Of a stretch of DNA of 64,000 bases, positions 32,679 through 43,704 are shown piece after piece. The notes under the pieces are model-generated. The model ran no database searches, was not told the DNA's origin, and was given only the letters and a program-made list of their open reading frames with translations. Source of the stretch: Shinella granuli (GTDB lineage Bacteria; Pseudomonadota; Alphaproteobacteria; Rhizobiales; Rhizobiaceae); the NCBI RefSeq assembly GCF_004341885.1, contig NZ_SLVX01000004.1, positions 1 to 64,000 on the forward strand. The letters run 5' to 3'. The translations under genes and the position numbers were made by a program. Position 1 is the stretch's first letter. Every line of letters begins with the position of its first letter.

Positions 32679-33404
32679 ATGCGCGTGCTGGTGGTGGAAA
32701 ACGACAGGGTGACCTTGCTGGGGCAGATCGGCATCGCCCTTGACGAGGCGGGCGCCGAGATCGACCTGTGCCGCCCCCATGCCGGCGACACCATCCCGGC
32801 GGATGACGCGGCCCACGATGCCATCGTCGTCATGGGCGGCCCGCAGAACGCCCGCGACGACGAGCGCCACGGCTACCTGCCGGCGCTCGCCGCGCTGATG
32901 CGCCGCTTCGGCGACGCGGACAAGTCGGTGCTCGGCGTCTGCCTCGGCAGCCAGCTTCTCGCCCGGGCCTATGGCGCGGAAAACCTGATCGGCGCGGCGC
33001 CGGAATTCGGCTGGTGCACGGTGGCGCTGACGACGGACGGCGCCGGCGATCCGGTTCTGTCGGCGGCGGCCGGCGCGTTCCCGATCTTCCAGTGGCACAG
33101 CGACACGTTCACGCTGCCGGACAAGGCCGTGCGCCTCGCCACCAATGGTGCCGCCGAGAACCAGGCCTTCCGCATCGGCCGCGCCACCTACGGCACCCAG
33201 TTCCATTTCGAGGCGAGCCGCGCGGTGGTGGACGGCTGGGCGGAGACCTTCCCGCAGCTCATCGAGACGCTCCAGCCCGGCTGGCTCGCACGGCGCGCCG
33301 CCCTGGCCGACGAGAACGGCCCGCGCGCCGACGCCACGGGCCTTGCCATCGCGCGGGCCTGGGTGGCGACGATCGCCGCCGCCGCGACCCGCCGGGTCGC
33401 CTGA
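32679..33404 (+). CDS. Class I glutamine amidotransferase
   Basis: A 241-residue GATase1-domain protein. The oxyanion strand is VVMGGPQNA, the nucleophile cysteine is in GVCLGSQLLA (about 90) and the histidine-glutamate pair is in TQFHFEAS (about 168). It is a free-standing amidotransferase of the GMP-synthase-like type that may hydrolyse gamma-glutamyl compounds. GGGAG before the ATG at 32,679 supports this start rather than 54 bases upstream. Confidence 0.88.
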   Translation: MRVLVVENDRVTLLGQIGIALDEAGAEIDLCRPHAGDTIPADDAAHDAIVVMGGPQNARDDERHGYLPALAALMRRFGDADKSVLGVCLGSQLLARAYGAENLIGAAPEFGWCTVALTTDGAGDPVLSAAAGAFPIFQWHSDTFTLPDKAVRLATNGAAENQAFRIGRATYGTQFHFEASRAVVDGWAETFPQLIETLQPGWLARRAALADENGPRADATGLAIARAWVATIAAAATRRVA

Positions 33405-33417
33405 AGCGGATACGGCC

Positions 33418-34848
33418 TTAGAACCCGGACAGCGCCGCCGCGAATCGCGATGCGGCGGCCTTGAGGATTTCCGGGGCGAAGCCGGAAAAGCCGATGACCA
33501 GGCCCTGCCGCGGCGGATTGGTGACGGCCATGGCCGAGAGCGCCCGCACGCCGAGCCCGGCGCGCGCGGCAATCTCCACCGCATCCGTATCGGCAAGCGC
33601 GGCCGGCAGGCCGGCGACGAGGTGCAGGCCCTGGTCCGGCACGCCGACCGAAAGCGCGCCCGCCGTCGAGAGCCCGGCCACCAGCGCGTCGCGTGCCGCC
33701 TGCGCCTGCCGCCGGGCGCGGCGCAGATGCGCGGCGAAGTGGCCCTCGCGGATGAGGTCGGTGAGGGCGGCCTCGGCCAGCGTCGGCGGGCTGCGGTCGC
33801 TGCGGCCGCGCAGCGCCACGACCGCGTCGAGCAGCGGATCGGGAATGACGGCATAACCGAGCCTGAGGCCCGGGAAGAGCACCTTGGAGAAGGTGCCGAG
33901 ATAGATCACGCGCCCGCTGTCATCCATGCCCTGCATGGCGGCGAGCGGCGGCCCGGCGAAGCGGAACTCGCTGTCATAGTCGTCCTCGATGATCCAGCCG
34001 CCGGTCTCCCGCGCCCAGTCGATCAGGGCGAGCCGCCGGCGCATGCTCATGGTCACGCCGAGCGGGAACTGGTGCGACGGCGTGACATAGACGGCGCGGG
34101 CGCCCGGCGCCGCCAGGGCGATATCCGCCCCCTCGCCGTCGACGGCAAGGCCGCAGAGCGCCAGGCCGTTGCCGGAAAAGGCCGCCCGGGCGCTCGGATA
34201 GCACGGGTCCTCGATCATCACCTGGTCGCCCGGCGCCAGCGCGCTGCGGATGACGAGGTCGATGCCCTGCTGCGTGCCCGTCGTGATGACGATCGAGCGC
34301 GCCGCGCAGCGCACGCCGCGCGCCTGCCGGAGATAGGCGGCGACCGCCTGGCGCAGCGCTTCGCCGCCGCGCGGATCGCCATAGTGGAAGTGCTCCGGGC
34401 CCGGCCGGGCGAGATGGCGCGCCAGCAGCGTGCGGAACTGTTTCAGCGTGCGTGCGTCGGCCATGGCGACGCCGAGCGTTCCGGGCAGCGGCATTGTCGG
34501 GGCGCTCTTCTCCCGCTCGACCGGTTCCGTCGGCCTCATCGTCGGCACCCGGTCGGCAACGAACGTGCCGGCCCCGGTGCGGGCGACCGCGAAGCCCTCG
34601 GCGATCAGCGTCTCGAAGGCGGCGACCACGCTGCCGCGCGAGGTCTTCAGCCGCTGCGCGAGGTCCCGCGTCGGCGGCAGCTTGCTGCCGGGCGGAATGT
34701 CGCCCGCCTCGATCAGCCGCCGCAGTTCGCGGTAGAGCGCCGGCGTGCGCCGGCCCGCCGCCGGGAGAACGGGAACGAGCGAGGACCAGTCCGGCAGAAT
34801 GGTCCGGATTTTTTGCTCGGAATTGGTGCTTTTTCGATCCAATGCCAT
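33418..34848 (-). CDS. MocR/PdxR-family transcription regulator
   Basis: A 476-residue GntR-aminotransferase fusion. The N-terminal winged helix (about 35-100) contains PPTRDLAQRLKTSRGSVVAA. The fold-type I aminotransferase domain has the PLP lysine in TFSKVLFPGLRLGY (about 320) and DDYDSEFRF before it. MocR proteins sense PLP or amino compounds. It is divergent from a pyridoxamine-oxidase-like gene, which fits a regulator of B6-related or FMN-split-barrel genes. Confidence 0.92.
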   Translation of the reverse strand: MALDRKSTNSEQKIRTILPDWSSLVPVLPAAGRRTPALYRELRRLIEAGDIPPGSKLPPTRDLAQRLKTSRGSVVAAFETLIAEGFAVARTGAGTFVADRVPTMRPTEPVEREKSAPTMPLPGTLGVAMADARTLKQFRTLLARHLARPGPEHFHYGDPRGGEALRQAVAAYLRQARGVRCAARSIVITTGTQQGIDLVIRSALAPGDQVMIEDPCYPSARAAFSGNGLALCGLAVDGEGADIALAAPGARAVYVTPSHQFPLGVTMSMRRRLALIDWARETGGWIIEDDYDSEFRFAGPPLAAMQGMDDSGRVIYLGTFSKVLFPGLRLGYAVIPDPLLDAVVALRGRSDRSPPTLAEAALTDLIREGHFAAHLRRARRQAQAARDALVAGLSTAGALSVGVPDQGLHLVAGLPAALADTDAVEIAARAGLGVRALSAMAVTNPPRQGLVIGFSGFAPEILKAAASRFAAALSGF

Positions 34849-34890
34849 GACGCACCATGGCGGCCTCTCCTTTGAAAGGCAAGCCCGCAG

Positions 34891-35607
34891 ATGAGCACCG
34901 AGACCGCCGCCTATCCCGTCACCCCGCGCAACCGCGTCAAGCGCATGCACGAGCGCGGCAGCTACGACCGCGAAAGCGTCCATGCCATTCTCGACGCCGC
35001 CATGCTCTGTCACGTCGCCTATGTCATCGACGGCCAGCCCTATGCGACGCCCACCCTCTTCTGGCGCAGGGGCGATACGCTCTACTGGCACGGTTCCTCC
35101 GCCAGCCGCATGCTGCGGCACCTGAAGGCCGGCACGCCCGCCTGCCTCACCGTCGCCCATCTCGACGGGCTGGTGCTCGCCCGCTCCGGCTTCAACCATT
35201 CGGCCAATTACCGCTCCGCCATGTGCTTCGGCACGGCGCGGCTCGTCGAGGACCCGGCGGAGAAGATCGAGGCGATGCGCGACGTCGTCGACCGCTTCTA
35301 TCCGGATCGCAGCGCGCTGCTGCGTCCCATCACGCCGCAGGAGGCCAAGGCGACGACGATCGTCGCCATGCCGATCGACGAGGCGGCGGCCAAGGTGCGC
35401 GCCAAGGGCGTCGGCGACGACGAGGCGGATTTCGCCCTGCCGATCTGGGCCGGCGTCATTCCCGTCACCACCGTGCTCGGCCCCGCCGAGACCTGTCACC
35501 GGCTGGTGGCGGGCGTGGAGAAACCCGAAACGCTGGCGATCTTCCCCGAGGGCGGCCGGCTGGACGCCGCGCTGCGGACGGGACAGCAGCGCTACGAGGA
35601 TGCCTGA
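34891..35607 (+). CDS. Pyridoxamine 5'-phosphate oxidase-like FMN-binding protein
   Basis: A 238-residue split-beta-barrel flavoprotein. VKRMHERGSYDRESVHAILD at the start is typical of a nitroreductase-like PPOX subgroup; LYWHGSSASRMLRHL is likely the FMN-binding region (about 69-83) and HSANYRSAM follows. It is probably an oxidoreductase rather than true PdxH. It is divergent from the MocR regulator with a 42-base gap and probably controlled by it. Confidence 0.85.
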   Translation: MSTETAAYPVTPRNRVKRMHERGSYDRESVHAILDAAMLCHVAYVIDGQPYATPTLFWRRGDTLYWHGSSASRMLRHLKAGTPACLTVAHLDGLVLARSGFNHSANYRSAMCFGTARLVEDPAEKIEAMRDVVDRFYPDRSALLRPITPQEAKATTIVAMPIDEAAAKVRAKGVGDDEADFALPIWAGVIPVTTVLGPAETCHRLVAGVEKPETLAIFPEGGRLDAALRTGQQRYEDA

Positions 35608-35667
35608 AGTCCATGCGCCATGGTCCACGCGGCGGATTTCGCCCGTGGGTTTGTCAAAGAGCATCGG

Positions 35668-35729
35668 ACGGGGCGCTGGAAGCTGCCTCATCTGAAAAAT
35701 TGTATCTGCGGCACCTTTCAGCGCCCCGT
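35668..35729. repeat. Inverted repeat with 20-bp arms
   Basis: ACGGGGCGCTGGAAGCTGCC (35,668-35,687) pairs with GGCACCTTTCAGCGCCCCGT (35,710-35,729) except at two positions; the 22 bases between are AT-rich. It may belong to a rhizobial mosaic repeat, or form a hairpin downstream of the PPOX gene. Confidence 0.55.
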
Positions 35730-36200
35730 TCGGCGGTTTTTGCCCGCGACTGCGGTCCCTCTGCAAGGGCCGGGGCCGTGGATGCCTGTCGCCGGTTTCC
35801 GGGATGGGCGCCTCCGTTTTGGCATGCGCAATCGCGCGCCATGGCGATTGCGGACGGAAAGGCGCTCTCGCACCCTTCCCGGAGAGGCTTCACCCCGGCG
35901 GACGATGCCGACGCATCCGCCGGACCCGGCCCCCTTGTGTGCCGTACAGGCACGCCCGGCGCGCCGTCCGGGGCATGAAACGGCAGGGTCGGTCCGACGC
36001 CCCGCCGCTTCCCCCGTGTCGCCGGAGGGAGACCATTTTCCGCAGGCCCCTGCGGTGCGGGCTCACGTCCTTCCCCCGCCACAAGCGCCGGCCCCACCTC
36101 ACTGCCACGCCTGGCAGCGTATCCGTGGCGGGACGGGAGGATTGTAGGCACGGAATTGGTGGGCGGGGAAAACGGGGCGTGTTTTTTGGGGAGGAGAGGG
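35730..36200. other. Long non-coding stretch
   Basis: About 470 GC-rich bases between the PPOX gene and the lepA terminator without a supported gene. Open frames exist on both strands, but their translations are arginine/proline-rich and shadow-like. The stretch is flanked by two inverted-repeat structures, suggesting a composite of intergenic mosaic repeats. I see no promoter or RNA gene. Confidence 0.5.
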
Positions 36201-36369
36201 CGTGCCGTGCGGATGGATCCTCGGGTCAAGCCCGAGGATGACGACAGAAGGGAAGGGGGGCGGACTAAAGCAGCGGTTCCGCATGCCGTACCGTTCAATG
36301 GGGTCCCGGGCTTTTCCTCCCCTCCGTCATCCTCGGGCTTGACCCGAGGATCCATCCGCACGGCACGCC
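36201..36369. repeat. 44-bp perfect inverted repeat
   Basis: 36,201-36,244 and 36,326-36,369 are exact reverse complements over 44 bases, with an 81-base spacer. Each arm is itself a hairpin (CCTCGGG-TCAAG-CCCGAGG). The core TCCTCGGGTCAAGCCCGAGG is a repeat found in great number in alphaproteobacterial genomes. Confidence 0.85.
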
Positions 36370-36386
36370 TTCTCCTCCAATCGCCA

Positions 36387-36420
36387 GAAAGCCCCGGATG
36401 CGGGGGCATCCGGGGCTTTC
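36387..36420 (-). terminator. Terminator of lepA
   Basis: GAAAGCCCCGGATGC and GCATCCGGGGCTTTC are perfect 15-bp arms around GGGG, located 32 bases after the lepA stop. A T-rich stretch follows in the minus direction; the structure can work both ways. Confidence 0.8.
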
Positions 36421-36451
36421 GGGTTCTGTCACGGGGCGGTGGTGCCGGCCT

Positions 36452-38275
<1,824 letters not shown>

Positions 38276-38345
38276 GCGCGCCATATAGCAGCGGGGAAGA
38301 TTCCCGCAAAGCGGTAAATGAAGGGTTTCGTGCGCGCGAACGCCG

Positions 38346-39596
38346 CTATTCCGGGGCTTTTTCGCCTTCGACGAGCGCGCCGGCATTCGGCACCTGGGCG
38401 CTTCGGATCTCGAAGGTCTCCCGCGCCTCCGGCGGCACCGTCTCGCGCAGCCGCAGCCGCTGGGCGACGAAGGCGGCATAGGCGAGCGCCACGGCCATGG
38501 CGGCATAGATGAAGGTCTTCGGGCCGAAGACTGGCGTCAGCGCCGTCACGGCCAGCGGAACCAGCGTCGCCGAGGTCGACCAGGCGACAAGCAGCGTCGA
38601 GGCGAGGGGCACGAAGTCCTCCGGGTCGGTCCGGTCGTTGGCATGGGCATTGGCGATCGAATAGACGCTCTCGACGGCGCCCGCCCAGAGCGCGAAGACG
38701 ATCATGAGGATGACGAAGGCCTGGAAGGAGACGAAGAGGGCGACGACCGCGGTGCCCGCGATCAGCAGGCAGGTGGCGATCAGCACGATGCGCCGGTCGA
38801 TGCGGTCGGAGAGCGTGCCGAGCGGGTATTGCACGAAGATGAGGCCGAACTGCATGACGAACATCAGGAGCGCGACATCCGCCTGGCCGACCTTGTTGGT
38901 GGCGGCGTAGATCGGGGTAAAACCCTGTACCACCATGGAAAGGCCGCCGGCGGCCAGCACGCCGATCAGCGCGACCGGCGAATTGCGCCAGGCCATGGCG
39001 AAATCGACGCTGACCCGGGCGGGCGCCGGCGGGGTGGGCAGCTTCGTGAGGCCGATCGGCAGCAGCGCGATGGTGGTGACGAAGATGGTGACGAGCGGGG
39101 CGAGGTTGCCGTCCGCCGGCATGCGGCCGAACAGCCAGGCGCCGACGCCGAGCCCCAGCACATAGGCCATGTAGAAGAAGGACATGGCCTTGCCGCGCCA
39201 GCGGTTGTCGCTGGCATGGTTCAGCCAGCTCTGGGCGATGATGAAGTTCGCGTTGCCGGCCACGCCGTAGAGGCCGCGGGCGAGGATCCACAGGATCGGG
39301 TTGACGCCGAGCGCGACGAGGAAGGCGGCGATGATGACCAGCGCCAGCGAGCAGGAAAAGGCGCGGGCATGGCCGACGCGGCGGATGACGGGACCGGCGA
39401 TGACGCAGCCGACCAGCCCGCCGAAGGCGATGGCCGTGACGGCCGCGCCCGGCGTCCACGAGGGCGCACCGGCCTGCGACAGAACATAGGGCACATAGGC
39501 CAGCATGATGCCGTTGCCGATGGCGACGAAGGTCATCGAAACGACGATGGCGGTGATGGAAAAGAGCGAGGACGCCCGCTGTGCTTCACCCGTCAT
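38346..39596 (-). CDS. MFS transporter
   Basis: A 416-residue major facilitator with 12 predicted membrane helices. Motif A-like segments between helices 2 and 3 ([13 protein letters not shown]) and between 8 and 9 ([13 protein letters not shown]) are seen. The substrate is unknown; YcaD/Bcr-like sugar or drug exporters are the closest in layout. GAGGGCGGGCGG precedes the ATG. It is divergent from a cupin-type regulator, which probably controls it. Confidence 0.87.
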   Translation of the reverse strand: MTGEAQRASSLFSITAIVVSMTFVAIGNGIMLAYVPYVLSQAGAPSWTPGAAVTAIAFGGLVGCVIAGPVIRRVGHARAFSCSLALVIIAAFLVALGVNPILWILARGLYGVAGNANFIIAQSWLNHASDNRWRGKAMSFFYMAYVLGLGVGAWLFGRMPADGNLAPLVTIFVTTIALLPIGLTKLPTPPAPARVSVDFAMAWRNSPVALIGVLAAGGLSMVVQGFTPIYAATNKVGQADVALLMFVMQFGLIFVQYPLGTLSDRIDRRIVLIATCLLIAGTAVVALFVSFQAFVILMIVFALWAGAVESVYSIANAHANDRTDPEDFVPLASTLLVAWSTSATLVPLAVTALTPVFGPKTFIYAAMAVALAYAAFVAQRLRLRETVPPEARETFEIRSAQVPNAGALVEGEKAPE

Positions 39597-39726
39597 CCGC
39601 CCGCCCTCCGAATCTCGCTGCGGCACCTTATCCGGCGGGAGGATGTCGCATTGTCGCCGGAGCGGCATGGCCGGAAAATATTTTCGGAAAGGGTTTGCCC
39701 GTTGACTCCATTATGAGAGAGAATTA

Positions 39727-39742
39727 TTCCATGATAATGGAA
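39727..39742. promoter_or_regulatory. Palindrome over the regulator start codon
   Basis: TTCCAT-GATA-ATGGAA spans the ATG of the XRE-cupin gene. A wider pair, CCATTAT (39,708-39,714) and ATAATGG (39,734-39,740), encloses the same spot. It could be an autoregulatory operator. Confidence 0.45.
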
Positions 39743-40315
39743 AAAGTGATCGACCCTCTGGAAAGCGCCATCGGCGACCGGGTCCGGCTGCTGCGCGTGG
39801 CGCGCGGCCAGACGCTGGACGACCTTGCCGGGGCCTCCGGCGTCAGCCGGGCGATGATCTCGCGCATCGAGCGCGGCGAGGCGAGCCCGACGGCGCAACT
39901 GCTTTCGCGGCTCTGCGCGGCGCTGGACCTGACGCTCTCCGCCTTCTTCGCCTTCTCCGGGGAGGCGGGCGATCCCCTGTCGCGGCGCGAAGACCAGGTG
40001 GTCTGGCGGGATCCCGAGACGGGCTACCAGCGCCGCGCCGTCTCGGCGCCGAACACGGCCTCGCGCGTCGAGGTGATCGAGGTGACGTTTCCGCCGGGCG
40101 CGCGCATCGCCTATCCGCCGGAAACGGCCAAGGCGGGCATGACGCAGCATGTCTGGCTGTTCGCAGGCCGCCTGCGCATGACCCTTCGCGAGACGGTGCA
40201 TGACCTGCGGCCCGGCGACTGCCTCTATATGAGCATCACCGAGGGCCATGTCTTCGAGAATCCCGGCGACGCGCCGGCGCATTATGCCGTGGTGCTGGAC
40301 CGCGGCCGACCCTGA
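39731..40315 (+). CDS. XRE-cupin transcription regulator
   Basis: A 194-residue regulator with an N-terminal helix-turn-helix (about 12-65: VRLLRVARGQTLDDLA, then GVSRAMISRIERGEASP) and a C-terminal cupin ligand domain (about 110-190). The ATG at 39,731 follows GAGAGAGA at a normal distance. The site TTCCAT-GATA-ATGGAA overlaps the start codon and may give autoregulation. It is divergent from the MFS gene and followed closely by an acetyltransferase. Confidence 0.88.
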   Translation: MIMEKVIDPLESAIGDRVRLLRVARGQTLDDLAGASGVSRAMISRIERGEASPTAQLLSRLCAALDLTLSAFFAFSGEAGDPLSRREDQVVWRDPETGYQRRAVSAPNTASRVEVIEVTFPPGARIAYPPETAKAGMTQHVWLFAGRLRMTLRETVHDLRPGDCLYMSITEGHVFENPGDAPAHYAVVLDRGRP

Positions 40316-40329
40316 GCCATGAGGACGAG

Positions 40330-40866
40330 ATGAGCGAGATCAGGCTGCTGGATGCCGACGAAACCCGGGCCCGGATGGGCGAACTGGCGGATGTGCTGGC
40401 CGATTGCGTGACCGGCGGGGCCTCCGTCGGCTTCATGGCGCCCTATGGGCCGGCCGATGCGCTGCCCTTCTGGCAGGACGTGGCGGCGGCGGTCGGCGAG
40501 GGGGCGACGCTGCTCTTTGCCGCCGAGCGGGCGGGGCGCATCGTCGGCACGGTGCAGGTCGGCATCCGCCAGATGCCGAACCAGCCGCACCGGGCGGACG
40601 TGAAGAAGCTGCTCGTCATGGAAAGCGAGCGCGGCCGCGGCATCGCCCGCGCGCTGATGGCCGTCGCCGAGGCGGAAGCCGCCCGGCGCGGCAAGACCGT
40701 GCTGGTGCTCGACACGGCCACCGGCAGCCCCGCCGAAACCGTCTACGAGCGCCTCGGCTGGCAGCGCGCCGGCGTCATCCCCGACTATGCGCTCTATCCG
40801 GACGGCCGCTTCTGCGCGACGACCTTCTTCTACAAGCGGATCGGCGAGGCGGCCCTGGCGGCGTGA
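40330..40866 (+). CDS. GNAT-family N-acetyltransferase
   Basis: A 178-residue GNAT protein. The acetyl-CoA-binding region is KKLLVMESERGRGIARALM (about 98-116, GRGIA loop), followed by LVLDTATGSPAETVYERLGW. Such proteins acetylate amines; the substrate is unknown. It lies 14 bases after the XRE-cupin gene and is probably in its operon. Confidence 0.88.
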   Translation: MSEIRLLDADETRARMGELADVLADCVTGGASVGFMAPYGPADALPFWQDVAAAVGEGATLLFAAERAGRIVGTVQVGIRQMPNQPHRADVKKLLVMESERGRGIARALMAVAEAEAARRGKTVLVLDTATGSPAETVYERLGWQRAGVIPDYALYPDGRFCATTFFYKRIGEAALAA

Positions 40867-40885
40867 CGGCTGCGGAAAAGACAAA

Positions 40886-40907
40886 GGCCGCGGATTGCTC
40901 CGCGGCC
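40886..40907 (-). terminator. Terminator of the BTLCP gene
   Basis: GGCCGCGGA-TTGC-TCCGCGGCC has a 9-bp stem. On the minus strand it is followed by TTTGTCTTTT, 26 bases after the BTLCP stop. It also lies 19 bases after the GNAT gene and can serve both. Confidence 0.72.
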
Positions 40908-40933
40908 CTCGCAGTCCCCCTGCGAAACGTGTC

Positions 40934-41551
40934 TTACTGGCCGACCGACGACACCATGACGGCATCGCCGTTTTCGATCGAGACCCAGCGGCCGGCGTGG
41001 AACGAGGCCTGGCGCTTCAGGTAGCGGTAGGGCGTTTCCGTCCAGAGCTTGACGTCGTTGTTGAGGTTGTCGAGGACGAAGTCGCCCTGCGTGGTGCGCA
41101 GCGTCAGCACGGCATGGCCTTCGCCGTCCGGCTTGCGCACGACGGTGATCAGCAGGTCGCCGGCGGCAAAGCCCTTCTCGATCAGCTTCTTGCGCTTGAG
41201 CAGCACGTAGTCCTCGCAGTCGCCCGCGCCGTCCGGATAGGACCAGACCTCGTCCTTGCCGTAGAGGTCCTTGTCGGTCATCGGCGTGACGGCACGGTTG
41301 ATGCCGGCATTGATCTCGCGCACCACCGTCCAGCCGTATGCCGTCACCTTGGCGGGCGCCTGGCCGCGCACGCCGGCGCGGCACTCCGAAGCGTTGGTCT
41401 GACAGAATTCGTAATGGCCGATCGGCTGGGACGTGATGCCGCCGGTCTGCATGGTCAGTGCCGAAGCCGGCGCGGTGAAAGCCGAGGAAGAAGAGACGAG
41501 GAGGGCGAGAACCGCCGCAACCCCAGCCTTCGCACCAATCATTCGTGCCAT
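40934..41551 (-). CDS. Bacterial transglutaminase-like cysteine proteinase (BTLCP)
   Basis: A 205-residue secreted protein with a signal peptide (about 1-32, AFTAPASA). The catalytic triad of the transglutaminase-like family is recognisable as cysteine in AGDCEDYVLLK, histidine in EGHAVLTLR and aspartate in FVLDNLNN. LapG belongs to the same superfamily. AGGGGACG precedes the ATG at 41,551. It acts in the periplasm; the substrate is unknown. Confidence 0.87.
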   Translation of the reverse strand: MARMIGAKAGVAAVLALLVSSSSAFTAPASALTMQTGGITSQPIGHYEFCQTNASECRAGVRGQAPAKVTAYGWTVVREINAGINRAVTPMTDKDLYGKDEVWSYPDGAGDCEDYVLLKRKKLIEKGFAAGDLLITVVRKPDGEGHAVLTLRTTQGDFVLDNLNNDVKLWTETPYRYLKRQASFHAGRWVSIENGDAVMVSSVGQ

Positions 41552-41659
41552 GAAACGTCCCCTAATCGTTAACAAAGAGTTAACGGTCAGGTGGGGCCTT
41601 CGTCAATCATGAGAATTGGCGATGCGGGAATATGGTTAAAATGTGATCCGGCCGGGGCC

Positions 41660-42478
41660 TCATTGCCCGCGGGCGAGGGCTTCCGCCGCCTCGAGGATCT
41701 TGGCGATGTCCTGCGGGCGCGACAGGCGGTGGTCGCCGTCGCGGATCATGGTCAGCACCACGTCGTCACCGGAAAGGTGCTCCATCAGGCGCACCGCATG
41801 TCCATAGGGCACGTCCGGGTCGGCCATGCCCTGCAGGATATGCACGGGGCAGCCGGTCTCGATGGCGCCGGTCAGCACGCGGTTGTCGCGGCCGTCCTCG
41901 ATGAGCTTTTTCGTGTAGATGTTCGGATCGGGGCCGTAGGGCGTCGGCTCCTCGAACTGGCCGCGCTCGGCCAGCGCCGTGCGCTCGGCCTCCGTCAGGT
42001 TCGGCTCGATCAGCTCCGAGGTGAAGTCCGGCGCCGGCGCGATGAGCACCAGGCCGGCAATCTCGATGCCGCCGCGCCGGGCAAGCTCGGCGACGGCGCG
42101 CAGCGCGATCCACCCGCCCATCGAGGAGCCGACGAGCACGGCGCGGCGCGTGCCGAGCGTCCCTGCCGCGTGGTCGACCACCGCGAGCGCCTCCTCCAGC
42201 CAGCGCGAGATCGTGCCGTCGACGAAGGCGCCGCCCGAGGCGCCGTGGCCGGAATAGTCGAAGCGCACGCAGCCGGTGCCGAGGCGGGCGGCAAGCCCGG
42301 CCAGCTCCACCGCCTTGGTGCCGGTCATGTCGGAGCGGTAGCCGCCGAGCCAGACGAAATGGGCGAGCGTATTGCCGGCGGCGGGCGGCTGCAGCGAAAG
42401 CGCGATCCGCCGCGCATCGCCGCCTTCGCCGACGGTGATGAAATCCGCCCCGCTTCCATTGCCGTTCGTCGTCGCCAT
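41660..42478 (-). CDS. Alpha/beta hydrolase
   Basis: A 272-residue hydrolase with the oxyanion region WLGGYRSDM, the nucleophile elbow GSSMGG (about 112), the aspartate in QGMADPDVP and the histidine in DGDHRLSRP. It resembles small carboxylesterases/prolyl-oligopeptidase-like hydrolases of the palmitoyl thioesterase ABHD10 type. AGGAGA lies before the ATG. It is divergent from infC. Confidence 0.88.
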   Translation of the reverse strand: MATTNGNGSGADFITVGEGGDARRIALSLQPPAAGNTLAHFVWLGGYRSDMTGTKAVELAGLAARLGTGCVRFDYSGHGASGGAFVDGTISRWLEEALAVVDHAAGTLGTRRAVLVGSSMGGWIALRAVAELARRGGIEIAGLVLIAPAPDFTSELIEPNLTEAERTALAERGQFEEPTPYGPDPNIYTKKLIEDGRDNRVLTGAIETGCPVHILQGMADPDVPYGHAVRLMEHLSGDDVVLTMIRDGDHRLSRPQDIAKILEAAEALARGQ

Positions 42479-42707
42479 GCCTATCTCCTGTCCTGCGTCC
42501 CGGCCGCAAAACCGCCTGCCTGCCGGCTTTTTCCCGCAAGCTAGACCAGATTCGCGCGTGCAAGGACAGGTGGTGATTTTTTCCGCGCGGCATGCTATTG
42601 ACTTCGCAAGCGCGATCAACACATTGCCGGAAAACGCCGCCAGGCGGGCAATCGGCCCGGTCGACGCAGATCCATACCTATCGAAACAGTTCGAGGAGAA
42701 CACGACC

Positions 42708-43244
42708 ATTCGCAGACCCTTTAAAGCGGAAGCCCCCGTCAAGGACGGCCCGCGCTCCAACAAGGAAATCCGGATTCCCCGGGTTCAGCTCATCGACGCC
42801 GAAGGCACCAACCACGGCATCGTTCCCACCGATCAGGCGCTCCGCATGGCCGAAGAAGCCGGCCTCGATCTCGTGGAGATTTCGCCGAACTCCGAACCGC
42901 CCGTCTGCAAGATCCTTGACCTGGGCAAGCTGAAATACGCCAACCAGAAGAAGGCGGCCGAAGCGCGCAAGAAGCAGAAGATCGTCGAGATCAAGGAAAT
43001 CAAGATGCGCCCGAACATCGACACCCATGACTACGAGGTGAAGATGAAGGCAATGAACCGCTTCTTCGACGAAGGCGACAAGGTCAAGGTGACGCTGAAG
43101 TTCCGCGGCCGCGAAATGGCCCACCAGGAACTCGGCATGAAGCTGCTGATGCAGGTCAAGGAAGACACGCAGACCATCGCCAAGGTGGAAGCCGAGCCGA
43201 AGCTCGAAGGCCGCCAGATGATGATGGTGCTCGCCCCGCGGTGA
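42708..43244 (+). CDS. infC: Translation initiation factor IF-3, ATT start
   Basis: A 178-residue IF-3 with the N-domain signature [13 protein letters not shown] and the linker [11 protein letters not shown] leading to the C-domain ([13 protein letters not shown]). The only start that gives the normal IF-3 length is ATT at 42,708, with AGGAG nine bases upstream; the frame has no ATG, GTG or TTG at a suitable place. IF-3 rejects AUU starts, so the codon provides autoregulation, as in E. coli. A possible -35 TTGACT is at 42,598. Confidence 0.95.
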   Translation: MRRPFKAEAPVKDGPRSNKEIRIPRVQLIDAEGTNHGIVPTDQALRMAEEAGLDLVEISPNSEPPVCKILDLGKLKYANQKKAAEARKKQKIVEIKEIKMRPNIDTHDYEVKMKAMNRFFDEGDKVKVTLKFRGREMAHQELGMKLLMQVKEDTQTIAKVEAEPKLEGRQMMMVLAPR

Positions 43245-43268
43245 TCGCGACCCATGACCACCGGATCG

Positions 43269-43292
43269 AAGCCGCCTTTCGGGGCGGCTTTT
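43269..43292 (+). terminator. Terminator after infC
   Basis: AAGCCGCC-TTTCGG-GGCGGCTT, an 8-bp stem followed by TTCCGTTTC, 25 bases after the infC stop. It probably reduces read-through into rpmI-rplT. Confidence 0.7.
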
Positions 43293-43461
43293 CCGTTTCT
43301 GCCCGCCGGATATTGCAATTCGAGGATTCCGGTTGCGCTTTTGGGGGACATCGGTTACAAGCCGCCGTCCGAACGGTCCGGCAGGGCATGCCGTGGCCGT
43401 TCTTTACGCTGGAGCCGTGCATCGTCACGCGGCTCGAATTCAAGAAGAATGGAGTAGCAAA

Positions 43462-43665
43462 ATGCCCAAGATGAAGACGAAGTCGTCTGCCAAGAAGCGG
43501 TTCAAGATCACCGCGACCGGCAAGGTCGTCGCTGCCGCTGCCGGCAAGCGCCACGGCATGATCAAGCGTACCAACAAGTTCATTCGCGACGCGCGCGGCA
43601 CCATGGTGCTGGCCGAGCCCGATGGCAAGAAGGTCATCAAGAACTACCTGCCGAACGGTCTCTGA
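43462..43665 (+). CDS. rpmI: Ribosomal protein L35
   Basis: A 67-residue, very basic protein starting [17 protein letters not shown], the standard L35 sequence, ending NYLPNGL. GGAG precedes the ATG at 43,462. It is part of the conserved infC-rpmI-rplT cluster and component of the 50S subunit. Confidence 0.97.
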   Translation: MPKMKTKSSAKKRFKITATGKVVAAAAGKRHGMIKRTNKFIRDARGTMVLAEPDGKKVIKNYLPNGL

Positions 43666-43704
43666 GACTCGTCGGGCGATTTGATACGTTAAGGAGATCA
43701 TGAC

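Noticed and set aside
29850-33854. A 1,334-codon open frame on the minus strand across frcB, frcR, fucU and the amidotransferase
   Set aside because: It is a high-GC shadow frame; real genes with clear families occupy the other frames.
36201-36369. Large inverted repeat as terminal repeats of an insertion sequence
   Set aside because: The 81-base spacer has no transposase, and each arm is itself a known type of palindromic intergenic repeat.
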